In this document: positions 1 to 6,500 of the stretch, piece by piece
Numbering within the stretch: position 1 is the first letter of the stretch
Layout of the letters: every line of letters starts with the position of its first letter
From: an uncultured Clostridia bacterium
GTDB lineage: Bacteria > Bacillota > Clostridia > Oscillospirales > Ruminococcaceae
Assembly: GCA_946533615.1 (NCBI GenBank)
Contig: CAMNBY010000173.1
Span: forward strand, 1 to 9,852
DNA: 9,852 nucleotides
Direction: 5' to 3'
Made by a program: the position numbers and the translations under genes
The notes under the pieces: generated by a model
What the model saw: the letters and a program-made list of their open reading frames with translations, nothing else
Told to the model about the DNA's origin: nothing
Database searches by the model: none

Positions 1-218
1 ACAAACCCGGCGACAAGACGGTCGGCGCTCTGGCGGTCAAGGAGCTGCTCCGCCTCGCGGCCGCGAAGAAGCTGCACAGCGTTACAGTCACCGAGACCAA
101 GTCCTACGACGACAGCGCCGTAAAAGCCGTCAAAGCCCTGCAAAAGGCCTGGGGCTACAAGGAAACAGGCTGCGCCGGCGAGAAGTTCGTAAAGCTGCTG
201 GCGGCCAAGCTGAAATAA
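1..218 (+). CDS. C-terminal fragment of a peptidoglycan-binding-like (cell-wall) protein
   Basis: The gene enters from the left edge, so only its last 71 codons are seen, in the frame starting at base 3 and ending with TAA at 216-218. The end of the protein reads AVKALQKAWGYKETG followed by AGEKFVKLLAAKLK. The 'VKALQ...GY..TG...' pattern resembles the PG_binding_1 type of peptidoglycan-binding domain found at the ends of bacterial amidases and GH25-type lysozymes. The preceding stretch (ALAVKELLRLAAAKKL) is Ala/Lys/Leu-rich and probably helical, possibly part of a neighbouring module. The catalytic part, if any, lies outside the window, so the enzyme class cannot be stated. An intrinsic terminator begins 14 nt after the stop, consistent with the real end of a transcription unit. 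This is the only plus-strand gene in the window. Confidence 0.6.
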   Translation, partial: KPGDKTVGALAVKELLRLAAAKKLHSVTVTETKSYDDSAVKAVKALQKAWGYKETGCAGEKFVKLLAAKLK

Positions 219-232
219 AGTGTAAAAAGAGA

Positions 233-262
233 AGCCGGAGATTTTGAGCCTCCGGCTTTTTT
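233..262 (+). terminator. Rho-independent terminator of the left-edge gene
   Basis: AGCCGGAG (233-240) pairs perfectly with CTCCGGCT (250-257) across a 9-nt loop, and a run of six T (257-262) follows. It begins 14 nt after the stop codon of the left-edge gene. Confidence 0.9.
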
Positions 263-275
263 GTGTACATGGATT

Positions 276-298
276 TTGACACCCATCTTGACACCCAT
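276..298. repeat. Tandem direct repeat TTGACACCCAT
   Basis: TTGACACCCAT occurs at 276-286 and again at 288-298, one base apart. Nearby, TTTCACACA also occurs twice (about 319-340), so the 263-344 stretch between two convergent terminators is built of short direct repeats. No gene is supported in it. It could be residue of an integration event next to the tRNA genes, or simple low-complexity sequence; the sequence alone does not decide. Confidence 0.5.
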
Positions 299-344
299 AC
301 TTTGTCACTTTGAACCACATTTCACACATTTTCACACACACCGG

Positions 345-397
345 TATAAAAACGAAAACAGCCCCAAAACGCGAAAGTGCGTAGTTTGGAGCTGTTT
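345..397 (-). terminator. Intrinsic terminator of the tRNA unit
   Basis: On the minus strand a 17-bp stem (397-379 against 372-356) forms with one 2-nt bulge, one U-G pair and a 6-nt loop, and is followed by a T-rich tract with one C and one G in it (358-346). It begins 5 nt after the CCA end of tRNA-Ala, where a tRNA transcription unit should stop. It faces the plus-strand terminator at 233-262, so transcription converges here and both sides are closed. Confidence 0.85.
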
Positions 398-402
398 ATC
401 AT

Positions 403-478
403 TGGTGGACCTGAGGAGGCTCGAACTCCCGACCTCTGCGTTGCGAACGCAGCGCTCTCCCAGCTGAGCTACAAGCCC
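403..478 (-). tRNA. tRNA-Ala (anticodon CGC)
   Basis: Read on the minus strand this is a complete 76-nt cloverleaf. The acceptor stem is GGGCTTG / CAGGTCC, the D arm is GCTC...GAGC, and the anticodon stem is CTGCG / CGCAG with loop TTCGCAA. The T loop contains TTCGAGC and the CCA end is encoded. The anticodon CGC reads the GCG alanine codon. The G3-U70 wobble pair, the classic identity element for alanyl-tRNA synthetase, is present and supports the alanine assignment independently of the anticodon. The gene begins directly after the T run of a hairpin that separates it from tRNA-Arg. Confidence 0.96.
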
Positions 479-504
479 AAAAAGCAGAGGTGTTTGCCTC
501 TGCT
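479..504 (-). terminator. Terminator-like hairpin between tRNA-Arg and tRNA-Ala
   Basis: On the minus strand AGCAGAGG (504-497) pairs perfectly with CCTCTGCT (490-483) across a 6-nt loop, and a run of five T (483-479) follows. By form it is a good intrinsic terminator. It starts 8 nt after the CCA of tRNA-Arg, and its T run ends exactly where tRNA-Ala begins. Used as a terminator, it would reduce or block expression of tRNA-Ala, for which no separate promoter is visible. It may instead act as an attenuator or a processing structure. Confidence 0.6.
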
Positions 505-512
505 CGCGCTGA

Positions 513-587
513 TGGCACCCCCAGTAGGAATCGAACCTACAACTAGCCCTTAGGAGGGGCTTGTTATATCCATTTAACTATGGGGGC
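513..587 (-). tRNA. tRNA-Arg (anticodon CCT)
   Basis: Read on the minus strand this is a complete 75-nt cloverleaf. The acceptor stem is GCCCCCA / TGGGGGT with a G1-U72 wobble. The anticodon stem is AGCCC / GGGCT with loop CTCCTAA, the T arm is GTAGG / CCTAC with loop TTCGATT, and the discriminator is G followed by an encoded CCA. The anticodon CCT (CCU in RNA) reads the AGG arginine codon. It is the first gene of the tRNA unit, with a consensus promoter 15 nt upstream. Confidence 0.95.
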
Positions 588-602
588 TTATCAAGCCTTA
601 TA

Positions 603-631
603 ATTATATCACTTTTTTGCTGTTTTGTCAA
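603..631 (-). promoter_or_regulatory. Consensus sigma-A promoter of the tRNA unit
   Basis: On the minus strand TTGACA (631-626) and TATAAT (608-603) are separated by exactly 17 bp. Both hexamers are perfect matches to the vegetative consensus. The tRNA-Arg gene begins 15 nt after the -10 box, leaving a very short leader, as usual for tRNA promoters. Confidence 0.93.
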
Positions 632-671
632 TGATTTTTTTGTTTTCTTCCCGAGATTTTTTGAGAGGCCG

Positions 672-714
672 AAAAAGACCCCCGATGCTCCCGCGTGAGG
701 GCTCGGGGGTCTTT
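672..714 (-). terminator. Intrinsic terminator of the lipoprotein-thioesterase-hydrolase operon
   Basis: On the minus strand a perfect 12-bp stem (714-703 against 685-674, core GACCCCCGA / TCGGGGGTC) closes a 17-nt loop that can fold further, and ends in five T (676-672). It starts 8 nt after the serine hydrolase stop codon. The symmetric A/T flanks mean it could also stop plus-strand transcription. Confidence 0.92.
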
Positions 715-722
715 GATGCTGC

Positions 723-1862
723 TCAGAGGGCGTAAGCCGCATTGACGATGCTGCGAGCCAGCTGGGTGGTGCCTGCTCCGCAGCGCTGTGTGAAGACTGT
801 CACGGAGAGACGCTCCTCGGGGTCGCAGAGCAGATAGGTGCCTGTCCAGCCGTCCCAGCCGAAGGAGCCCGGGCTTGCAAAGAGCCCTGCCGTGTTCCTG
901 TCCTCGAGAGAGCGGACGAGGTTGCCGTAGCCGCAGCCGCGGACGGCGTCCCAGTTGAAGGTCACGCGCTGCTCGGAGGTAAGGCCGTTCTGCCGCATGA
1001 AGTCGATAGCTTTGGGGCTCAGCAGACCCTTGCCGCCCGTGGAGAGCATCGCACCAAGCTTCGAGAGATCGGAAGCTGTGGTGAAAAGGCCTGCACCGCC
1101 GGACTGGAAGGCAGGCTCGCTGTCGCAGTCATAGATGCAGAGGTTCACATAGCTCGGGAGCCTGGGGTGCTCGGCGGCGTTTTCGTAAAGCACTGCAAGG
1201 CGGTCACGCTTTTCGGGAGGGACATAGAACGCCGTGTCGCTCATGCCGAGGGGCTCGAATATGTTTTTTCGCATAAAATCCGAGAGCCTCTCGCCGCTGG
1301 CTCTTTCAATGACTGCGCCGAGAATATCTGCGGAGGAGCCGTACTGCCACTCGCGGCCTGCTGGGAAGGTCAGTGCGCAGGCTCCGGCCTGAGCCGCGAA
1401 CTCCTGAGTGGTTATCGAGGCGCCGTCGTTGATGCTTTTGTCGAGTCTGCCCCAAAGGTCGTTCATGTCTTCGGCGCCCTCGTAGCTGCCGCCCGGATAG
1501 GCGATGCCCGAGGTCATGTTAAGCAGGTCGCGGATACGGATCGCAGGGCTTGGCTTGCGCTCTCCGTTCTCGATGTAGAAAGCATTTGAGAACTCGGGAA
1601 TGATCCAGCCGAGCTCCCAGCCTGTGTCCAGCAGGCCGCGTTCGATAAGCATCATGCACGCCGTGGACGTCACGACCTTAGAGCAGGAAAAAGCCCTGCA
1701 AATGGTGTCGGTGGTGAAGGGCAGGCGGTTCTCGACATCGGCAAAGCCGCCTCCGCCCGAGCAGATCGTTTCGCCGTCACGGGTGATGATATAGGCGGCG
1801 CCGTTCTCGCCGTGGGTCTCGATAGTCCTTGAAACTATTCTGTCAATTACTGAGCTGTCCAT
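723..1862 (-). CDS. Serine hydrolase of the beta-lactamase / class C-like (esterase, DD-peptidase) family
   Basis: A 379-residue protein with the three signatures of the beta-lactamase-related serine hydrolases. S59-C-S-K62 is the SxxK motif carrying the nucleophile. Y174-G-S176 sits after the typical 'FPAGxxWxYGS' lead-in. W336-D-G338, within GWDGWTGT, stands where penicillin-targeted enzymes have (H/K)xG. A WxG third motif is known from EstB-type carboxylesterases, so an esterase or amidase on a small ester, lactone or peptide is a better guess than beta-lactam resistance; the substrate is unknown. There is no signal peptide, so it is probably cytoplasmic, which also argues against a cell-wall peptidase. 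The ATG start has GGAGG 7 nt upstream. It is the last gene of a three-gene operon: its ribosome binding site begins just after the stop codon of the thioesterase gene, with a 13-nt gap, so translational coupling is likely. Confidence 0.9.
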   Translation of the reverse strand: MDSSVIDRIVSRTIETHGENGAAYIITRDGETICSGGGGFADVENRLPFTTDTICRAFSCSKVVTSTACMMLIERGLLDTGWELGWIIPEFSNAFYIENGERKPSPAIRIRDLLNMTSGIAYPGGSYEGAEDMNDLWGRLDKSINDGASITTQEFAAQAGACALTFPAGREWQYGSSADILGAVIERASGERLSDFMRKNIFEPLGMSDTAFYVPPEKRDRLAVLYENAAEHPRLPSYVNLCIYDCDSEPAFQSGGAGLFTTASDLSKLGAMLSTGGKGLLSPKAIDFMRQNGLTSEQRVTFNWDAVRGCGYGNLVRSLEDRNTAGLFASPGSFGWDGWTGTYLLCDPEERLSVTVFTQRCGAGTTQLARSIVNAAYAL

Positions 1863-1875
1863 AGCTTTACCTCCG

Positions 1876-2283
1876 TTACGCTTTTCGGTATCCTACGGTC
1901 TTGACAGCCGCAAGGGGAGTGCCAAGCTCGTCGGTGACGGATATATTGTAGCAGCAGACGGTGCGGCCGTTCTTTATAAGCTCGGTCTCGGCGATTATGC
2001 GTCCTGTCTTTGGCGTGCCAAGAAAGGAGATGTCGCTGGTGAGGGACACCGTCCCCGACTGCTCGTGATTTGTGGCGACTGCAAACGCAAAGTCCGCGAG
2101 AGTAAAATAACCACCGCCCATTACGCCGCCGACGGCGTTCCTGTGTTTGGGCTGGAGCTCAAGGCTTACTCGGGCGTAGTTCTTGCCGATGGCGTCGATA
2201 ACGGCGCCGTTCTCAGTTGCAAAGCGGTCGTTCTCAAAGAAGCTCTTAGCCGCCTCAAGCTTGTCGTTGTCGTAGTATTCCAT
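1876..2283 (-). CDS. PaaI-type hotdog-fold acyl-CoA thioesterase
   Basis: A 135-residue protein of the usual length for a single hotdog domain. Around residues 47-68 it has the 4HBT/PaaI pattern: N49, G52-G53, G56-G57, then T-L-A-D64, where the Asp corresponds to the catalytic acidic residue of this family. The His common just before the GG pair ('HGG') is replaced by Met55, a variation I recall in clostridial relatives but cannot verify here. The C-terminal half (SLTSDISFLGTPKTGRI, then a strand-rich tail) fits the rest of the fold. Such enzymes cleave acyl- or aryl-CoA thioesters in the cytoplasm; the substrate cannot be read from sequence. The ATG is preceded by TGAGGTGA, and the stop of the upstream lipoprotein gene lies inside this ribosome binding region (8-nt gap). 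Pairing with a downstream serine hydrolase suggests joint action on acyl compounds, which is inference. Confidence 0.86.
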   Translation of the reverse strand: MEYYDNDKLEAAKSFFENDRFATENGAVIDAIGKNYARVSLELQPKHRNAVGGVMGGGYFTLADFAFAVATNHEQSGTVSLTSDISFLGTPKTGRIIAETELIKNGRTVCCYNISVTDELGTPLAAVKTVGYRKA

Positions 2284-2291
2284 GTTTCACC

Positions 2292-3419
2292 TCAGTCTAT
2301 CTTTACTGCAAAGGGATAGTAGATCTCGCCGCCGTCGATGTATATATATTCAACAATACCCATGCTTTTAAAGCTTTCGTTGCTCTGGTCGGGAAGTATC
2401 TTTATAAATCCCTTGTAGTCGCTGCTCTCGCTGTATTCGCCGTGAGAGTATTCCTCGCCGTTGGCATTGTACCATGTCCACTTGCCGTCCTCGAAATCTA
2501 TTTTCATCTTATCGGTGGAACCGTAGCCCAGCTTTGGGCCTGGACTTTTCAGCTGTTCTATAGCCTGATCCTTTGCTTCCTCCGTATCATATACAGAGTC
2601 CTCGATCATTGCCATCGGGTCAAATACTATCGTGAATTTCTTGCCCGTTTTATAGCTGCCGTCCAACTCGAAGCAGGGCGCATCGCCGCAGAGAAAATCG
2701 CCCGCAGAATAGAGCTGCTGTAGCTTTCTGTACTCAGCTCTCGTTAATGCCCAGCGTGCGAGTGTATTGACTATTTTTCCTGTCGCGGGCGGCAGGCAGG
2801 AGGCATTGTAAGCCATTGGGTTGCTATTAAAGTTCGCATAATAATTGAACGGCCCTATCTCTGTCCAGAAGGCGCCTGCATCGTCGATGGCTTTTAGCAT
2901 CTCTCCGGTGTTGCCTTCGGTGCTGTCTCCGGGCTTATATACATTTACTACGGGTTCATCGAAATATGAATCTGCCGCGATACCATATCTACCGTAAACA
3001 GTTGAGACTAATTTGTCATAGTCAAAGCTCAGCTTGTTTCCATTTTGGCTATAGGCTCCGGAGAATTCTTGTAGATCGAGACCGCTGCCGCAATAGGCCT
3101 TGAAACTGCCGTCGTCCAGCTCGACTATGCAGCCGATCCCCTTTGAGGAGTCCTTGGCTCGGCTGTCCTCATCAGCCTTGAGCTGTTTGTACCTGTTCTT
3201 GGCTTCTTCAAGTAATTCATCGGCTGTGGACTCGTTTTTGACAGAATGATCTTGCACTGTAACGTCAAAGGCCAGATAGGTGCCTCCTGCCTTGGCGGAG
3301 CTGCTCTTGCCGCCCTTGTCGTCGTCATCATCTTCGTCATTGCTGCCGCAGCCTGCGAATCCGAAAGTCATGATCAGCGCCGCAGAAAGGCTTAGCAGCC
3401 GTTTGGTAAAGTCTTTCAT
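2292..3419 (-). CDS. Secreted lipoprotein with two related lipocalin-like domains
   Basis: A 375-residue protein with a short Lys/Arg N-terminus, a hydrophobic core and the lipobox F-A-G-C24, so it should be exported, cleaved before Cys24 and lipidated. An Asp/Gly/Ser/Lys linker (residues 28-46) spaces the folded part from the membrane. I do not recognise a named family. Two halves match each other. EEAK...QLK (71-81) is followed by ELDDGSF (100-106) and G-x-Y (121-123); EEAK...QLK (280-291) is followed by DFEDGKW (308-314) and G-x-Y (327-329). Spacings from helix to DG are 32 and 31 residues. This helix-then-strands pattern is like the lipocalin-like lipoproteins common in Ruminococcus. It is the first gene of an operon with the thioesterase and serine hydrolase. 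The start has a GGGGGG ribosome binding site 7 nt upstream and a perfect promoter. Ligand and function are unknown. Confidence 0.85.
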   Translation of the reverse strand: MKDFTKRLLSLSAALIMTFGFAGCGSNDEDDDDDKGGKSSSAKAGGTYLAFDVTVQDHSVKNESTADELLEEAKNRYKQLKADEDSRAKDSSKGIGCIVELDDGSFKAYCGSGLDLQEFSGAYSQNGNKLSFDYDKLVSTVYGRYGIAADSYFDEPVVNVYKPGDSTEGNTGEMLKAIDDAGAFWTEIGPFNYYANFNSNPMAYNASCLPPATGKIVNTLARWALTRAEYRKLQQLYSAGDFLCGDAPCFELDGSYKTGKKFTIVFDPMAMIEDSVYDTEEAKDQAIEQLKSPGPKLGYGSTDKMKIDFEDGKWTWYNANGEEYSHGEYSESSDYKGFIKILPDQSNESFKSMGIVEYIYIDGGEIYYPFAVKID

Positions 3420-3442
3420 AGGATTACCCCCCTTGTATATAT

Positions 3443-3471
3443 ATTATACTTCCGCAGCACCCGCCTGTCAA
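3443..3471 (-). promoter_or_regulatory. Consensus sigma-A promoter of the lipoprotein operon
   Basis: On the minus strand TTGACA (3471-3466) and TATAAT (3448-3443) are separated by 17 bp, both perfect. The predicted transcript starts about 15-20 nt before the lipoprotein ATG, leaving a short leader with only the G-rich ribosome binding site. The -35 box lies 15 nt beyond the T run of the terminator of the upstream transglutaminase-like gene. Confidence 0.93.
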
Positions 3472-3485
3472 GCCTTGGCACCCAC

Positions 3486-3519
3486 AAAAAATACGCCCCC
3501 GCAGGCTGCGGAAGCGTAT
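3486..3519 (-). terminator. Intrinsic terminator of the transglutaminase-like gene
   Basis: On the minus strand a 13-bp stem with a 3-nt loop forms between 3519-3507 and 3503-3491. It contains ATACGC / GCGTAT and two U-G pairs, and is followed by six T (3491-3486). It begins 9 nt after the stop codon at 3529-3531. Confidence 0.93.
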
Positions 3520-3528
3520 CATGAGCTG

Positions 3529-6500
3529 TTACTTTATCTTCACCGACTTTACGTCGCTGTAGTTTCCGTATCGGGTCGAGGTCGTCTTGCCGTCGGCTGT
3601 CACGAACGAGCGCACCTTTACATACCATGTCTCGCCGCTCTTCACGTTCGAGGAGACCTTCTTGCTCAGGGTGCTGAGGCTTGTGACGGTGGTGGAGTGA
3701 TAGTCAACAGTGAAGTTCTTGTCCTTGGCGTAGACTATCTGATAGCCGACCGTTCCGGCATCGGCCTTCTTGTAGGTCACGGTGAAGGTGTTCTTTGCGG
3801 AGCTTGTAAGCGAGGTGATCGCGTTCTTAACGGGCTTGACCATAAAGGTCTTTGTGAGCGTTCCCTGATAGCTGCCCCTGCCCGTGATCGTGATCGTCGC
3901 CTTGCCGATCTTTGTGTTGTTCGCGTAGGTCACGGTGTAGTCATCGGCGGTCAGCTTGGTGCCCTTTGTGTCCTTTACCGTCACGGTGGGCTTGATAGCC
4001 TTGCCCGAGTATGTGTAGCTTGAATAGGGGATAGAGGCCGAGCTGAGGTTGCCCTTGACGACTATCTTTTTAGCCGCCGAGAACGTGCCGTAGCGCGTGC
4101 CCTTTACCGTACCGTCCGAGGTGATGAACGCTCTGACCTTTACATACCAGGTCTCGCCGGGCTTTGTGTAAGCCGAGAGCGTCTTTGTAAGAGTGTCAAG
4201 GTCGGTGACGGTGGTGGTGTGGTAATCCTCGGTGTGTCCGCTGGCAGAGGTGTCAAAATCAGCCACCTTGTCATAGATGATCTGATAGCCCAGCGCGTCG
4301 CTCGTGACCCTCTTCCAGCTGACGATTATCGCGCCGTTCTTTGTAGAGAGCGTCGGCGCCGCCAGCTTCACGGGCTTGATCGTCAGCTGCTTCTCAACAG
4401 CTCCGCCGAAAAGCCCGACGCCTGTGATCGTCAGGGTGCAGGTCTTGTAGCCGACGTCAACGCCGTTTTCGTAGCTCAGCTCGTAGTCTGTGCCGTTTAC
4501 AAGCGTCCTGCCGTCATAGGTGACGGTCAGGTACTTGGCGACGTCGATCTGCTTGCCCGTGTAGGTGAAGGCCGTGTATTTCAGGCTGATCTTCGCGCTT
4601 GAAATGGGTATCAGCTTCGGCACGATGGTATCGTCATAGGCGTCTGTGCAGCGGGTGCAGGCGTGATGTGTGTAGCCCTCTGCCTCCGTAGTGGGAGGCA
4701 CGACGGTCGAAACGTAGTTGTGGCCGAGCGGTTCGGTCTCGCTGTCAGTATAGGAGTCGGTGCAGCGCGAGCAGGTGTGGGTCGTGTAGCCGCCCTCGGT
4801 GCAGGTCGGATCGGTGACGGTGTCCTCATAGTTATGTCCCAGTGCGAGAATGACCTCGTCCTTGACGGCGGTGCAGCGCGAGCACTCATAGTGCATATTG
4901 CCCGCGTTGAGGCAATCCGCTTTGGCCGTTTCTTCGCCCTCGCCCCAATCGTGGCCGAGCGGGTCGAGCGTTTCTTCAAGCTTTTCTGTGCAGCGCGAGC
5001 AGGAATGGATCTTTGTTCCGCCGTTCTCGCAATCGGGCTCCTCGGTGATCTCGCCCTCGTCCCAGTCATGGCCGAGAGCCTCTGTCGTGATCTCTTCGGT
5101 CTCATGGCAGCGTGTGCAGGAATGTCTCAGCAGCCCCCCGGTCGTGCAGTCGGCGGCCTCGAGTACCTCGCCCTCGTCCCAGCTGTGACCGAGCGCATCG
5201 GTCTCACGGGTCTCGCGGGAGATCTCTTCGCCGCATTCGGTGCAGCGGACTACCTCCTCGTAGCTGCCCTTGTTGGTGCAGTCGGGAGCGCTCTCGTTCT
5301 CTTTTACGGGCTCGCCCGGAGTGTGACCGGCAGCAGGAACAGGAACGGTGCTTCGCGAGAGCTCTGTTCCGCAGCCGGTGCAGCGGACCACGAGCTCATA
5401 GCTGCCTGCTTCTGTGCAGGACGGAGCCTTTTCGTTCTCCTTGACGGCTGTCCCCGAGGTGTGACCCGTGGGAGACACCGTGACCGTTGTCCTTGAAAGC
5501 TCGGCGCCGCAGCCCTTGCAGTAAACAACGCTGTCATAGCTGCCTGCCGACGTGCAGGACGCCGACTTGACGTTTTCCCTTACGGCCGCTGCCTTGGTGT
5601 GTGCGGAATAGGTCGTGTAGCCGCAGCTGCATTTGTTGCTGTGATAGTCGGAATTGTAGTAAACGCCCGAGGCGTAGCTGTGGGTGTGGTTGTACTGCGA
5701 AAGGTTCGAGGTGTCGAAATTCGCGCTCGGTATCGACGGCAGCGCGTAGAGGAAATACTGCGCTGTTCCCGTCGGCAGGAACGGCGAGTGGTCGCTGTTG
5801 AAGGCCTTGGTGCCCCACGCAAAATACTGCGACTGCCGCACATCGTTCCAGGTCAGGTCAAACAGATAATACTTGCCGTTGTCCATTTTGGCGGTGTTCC
5901 AGGCGTGGTTGCCGCCGTTGGCTGTTCCAAGGATCATCAGGCAGTCAACGCCATAATAGTTGCAGAGCAGCTGAAAGGTCTTGGCATAGCTCTCGCAAAC
6001 GCCCTTCTGCTTGGTGATCGCGCCGATTATGCAGTGCGCCCAGCCTGCGTCCTCGGGGGTCTTTCCGTCAGACTTGTAGGCGTATTCCATGCTGTCGTTG
6101 AGCTTTGTGCGTATGGCATCGGCGATGCCGTACTTGGTCTTTTGTGAAGCAACAGCCGAATAGCTGCTGATGAACGTCGTGATCTTGCTTTGCAGCGACT
6201 TGCGTGTCGAGCCCTTTGCGAACTCGGCATCTACCGTGGGTGTCACGGAGTAGGCGTAGTCGTCGAGCCTGCTCCTGAAAACGGTGCTGGAGCAAAAATA
6301 GAAAAGCGGGTGGTCGTTGCGGAAGGTGAAGAAGGTCTCGTCAACATCGTCAATGCTCATCTTGTAGCTTGACACGTTGATCTCGGCCAGTGGGTAGTAG
6401 GTCGTGGTAACGACCGAGCCGTCGGAGTAATGCAAGTCGATCTCGCTTGACTTGAGGTCGGCGGTGCTGTTCCAGAACTTTTCGCAGACGGTGAGAAGAT

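Noticed and set aside
261..467. Plus-strand open frame of 68 codons across the tRNA terminator and tRNA-Ala
   Set aside because: Its C-terminal half is simply the antisense of tRNA-Ala, a common source of spurious predicted proteins.
723..1862. Beta-lactam resistance enzyme
   Set aside because: It has no signal peptide, and the third motif is WxG rather than KTG or HxG, so an esterase-like hydrolase is more likely than a beta-lactamase.
3280..4023. Plus-strand open frame of 247 codons
   Set aside because: It runs antisense across the lipoprotein start, a promoter, a terminator and the end of the transglutaminase-like gene, so it cannot be a real gene without contradicting all of them.
4663..5496. 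Plus-strand open frame of 277 codons opposite the Cys/His repeats
   Set aside because: It lies wholly antisense to the repeat array. Its Ala/Val/Arg-rich composition is what the reverse of GC-rich repeat codons gives, there is no convincing start, and the minus-strand frame has clear domains.
4612..5601. CRISPR-like or DNA-level tandem repeat
   Set aside because: The periodicity (138, 117 and 114 nt) is in frame and conserved at the protein level, not as identical DNA repeats with spacers.
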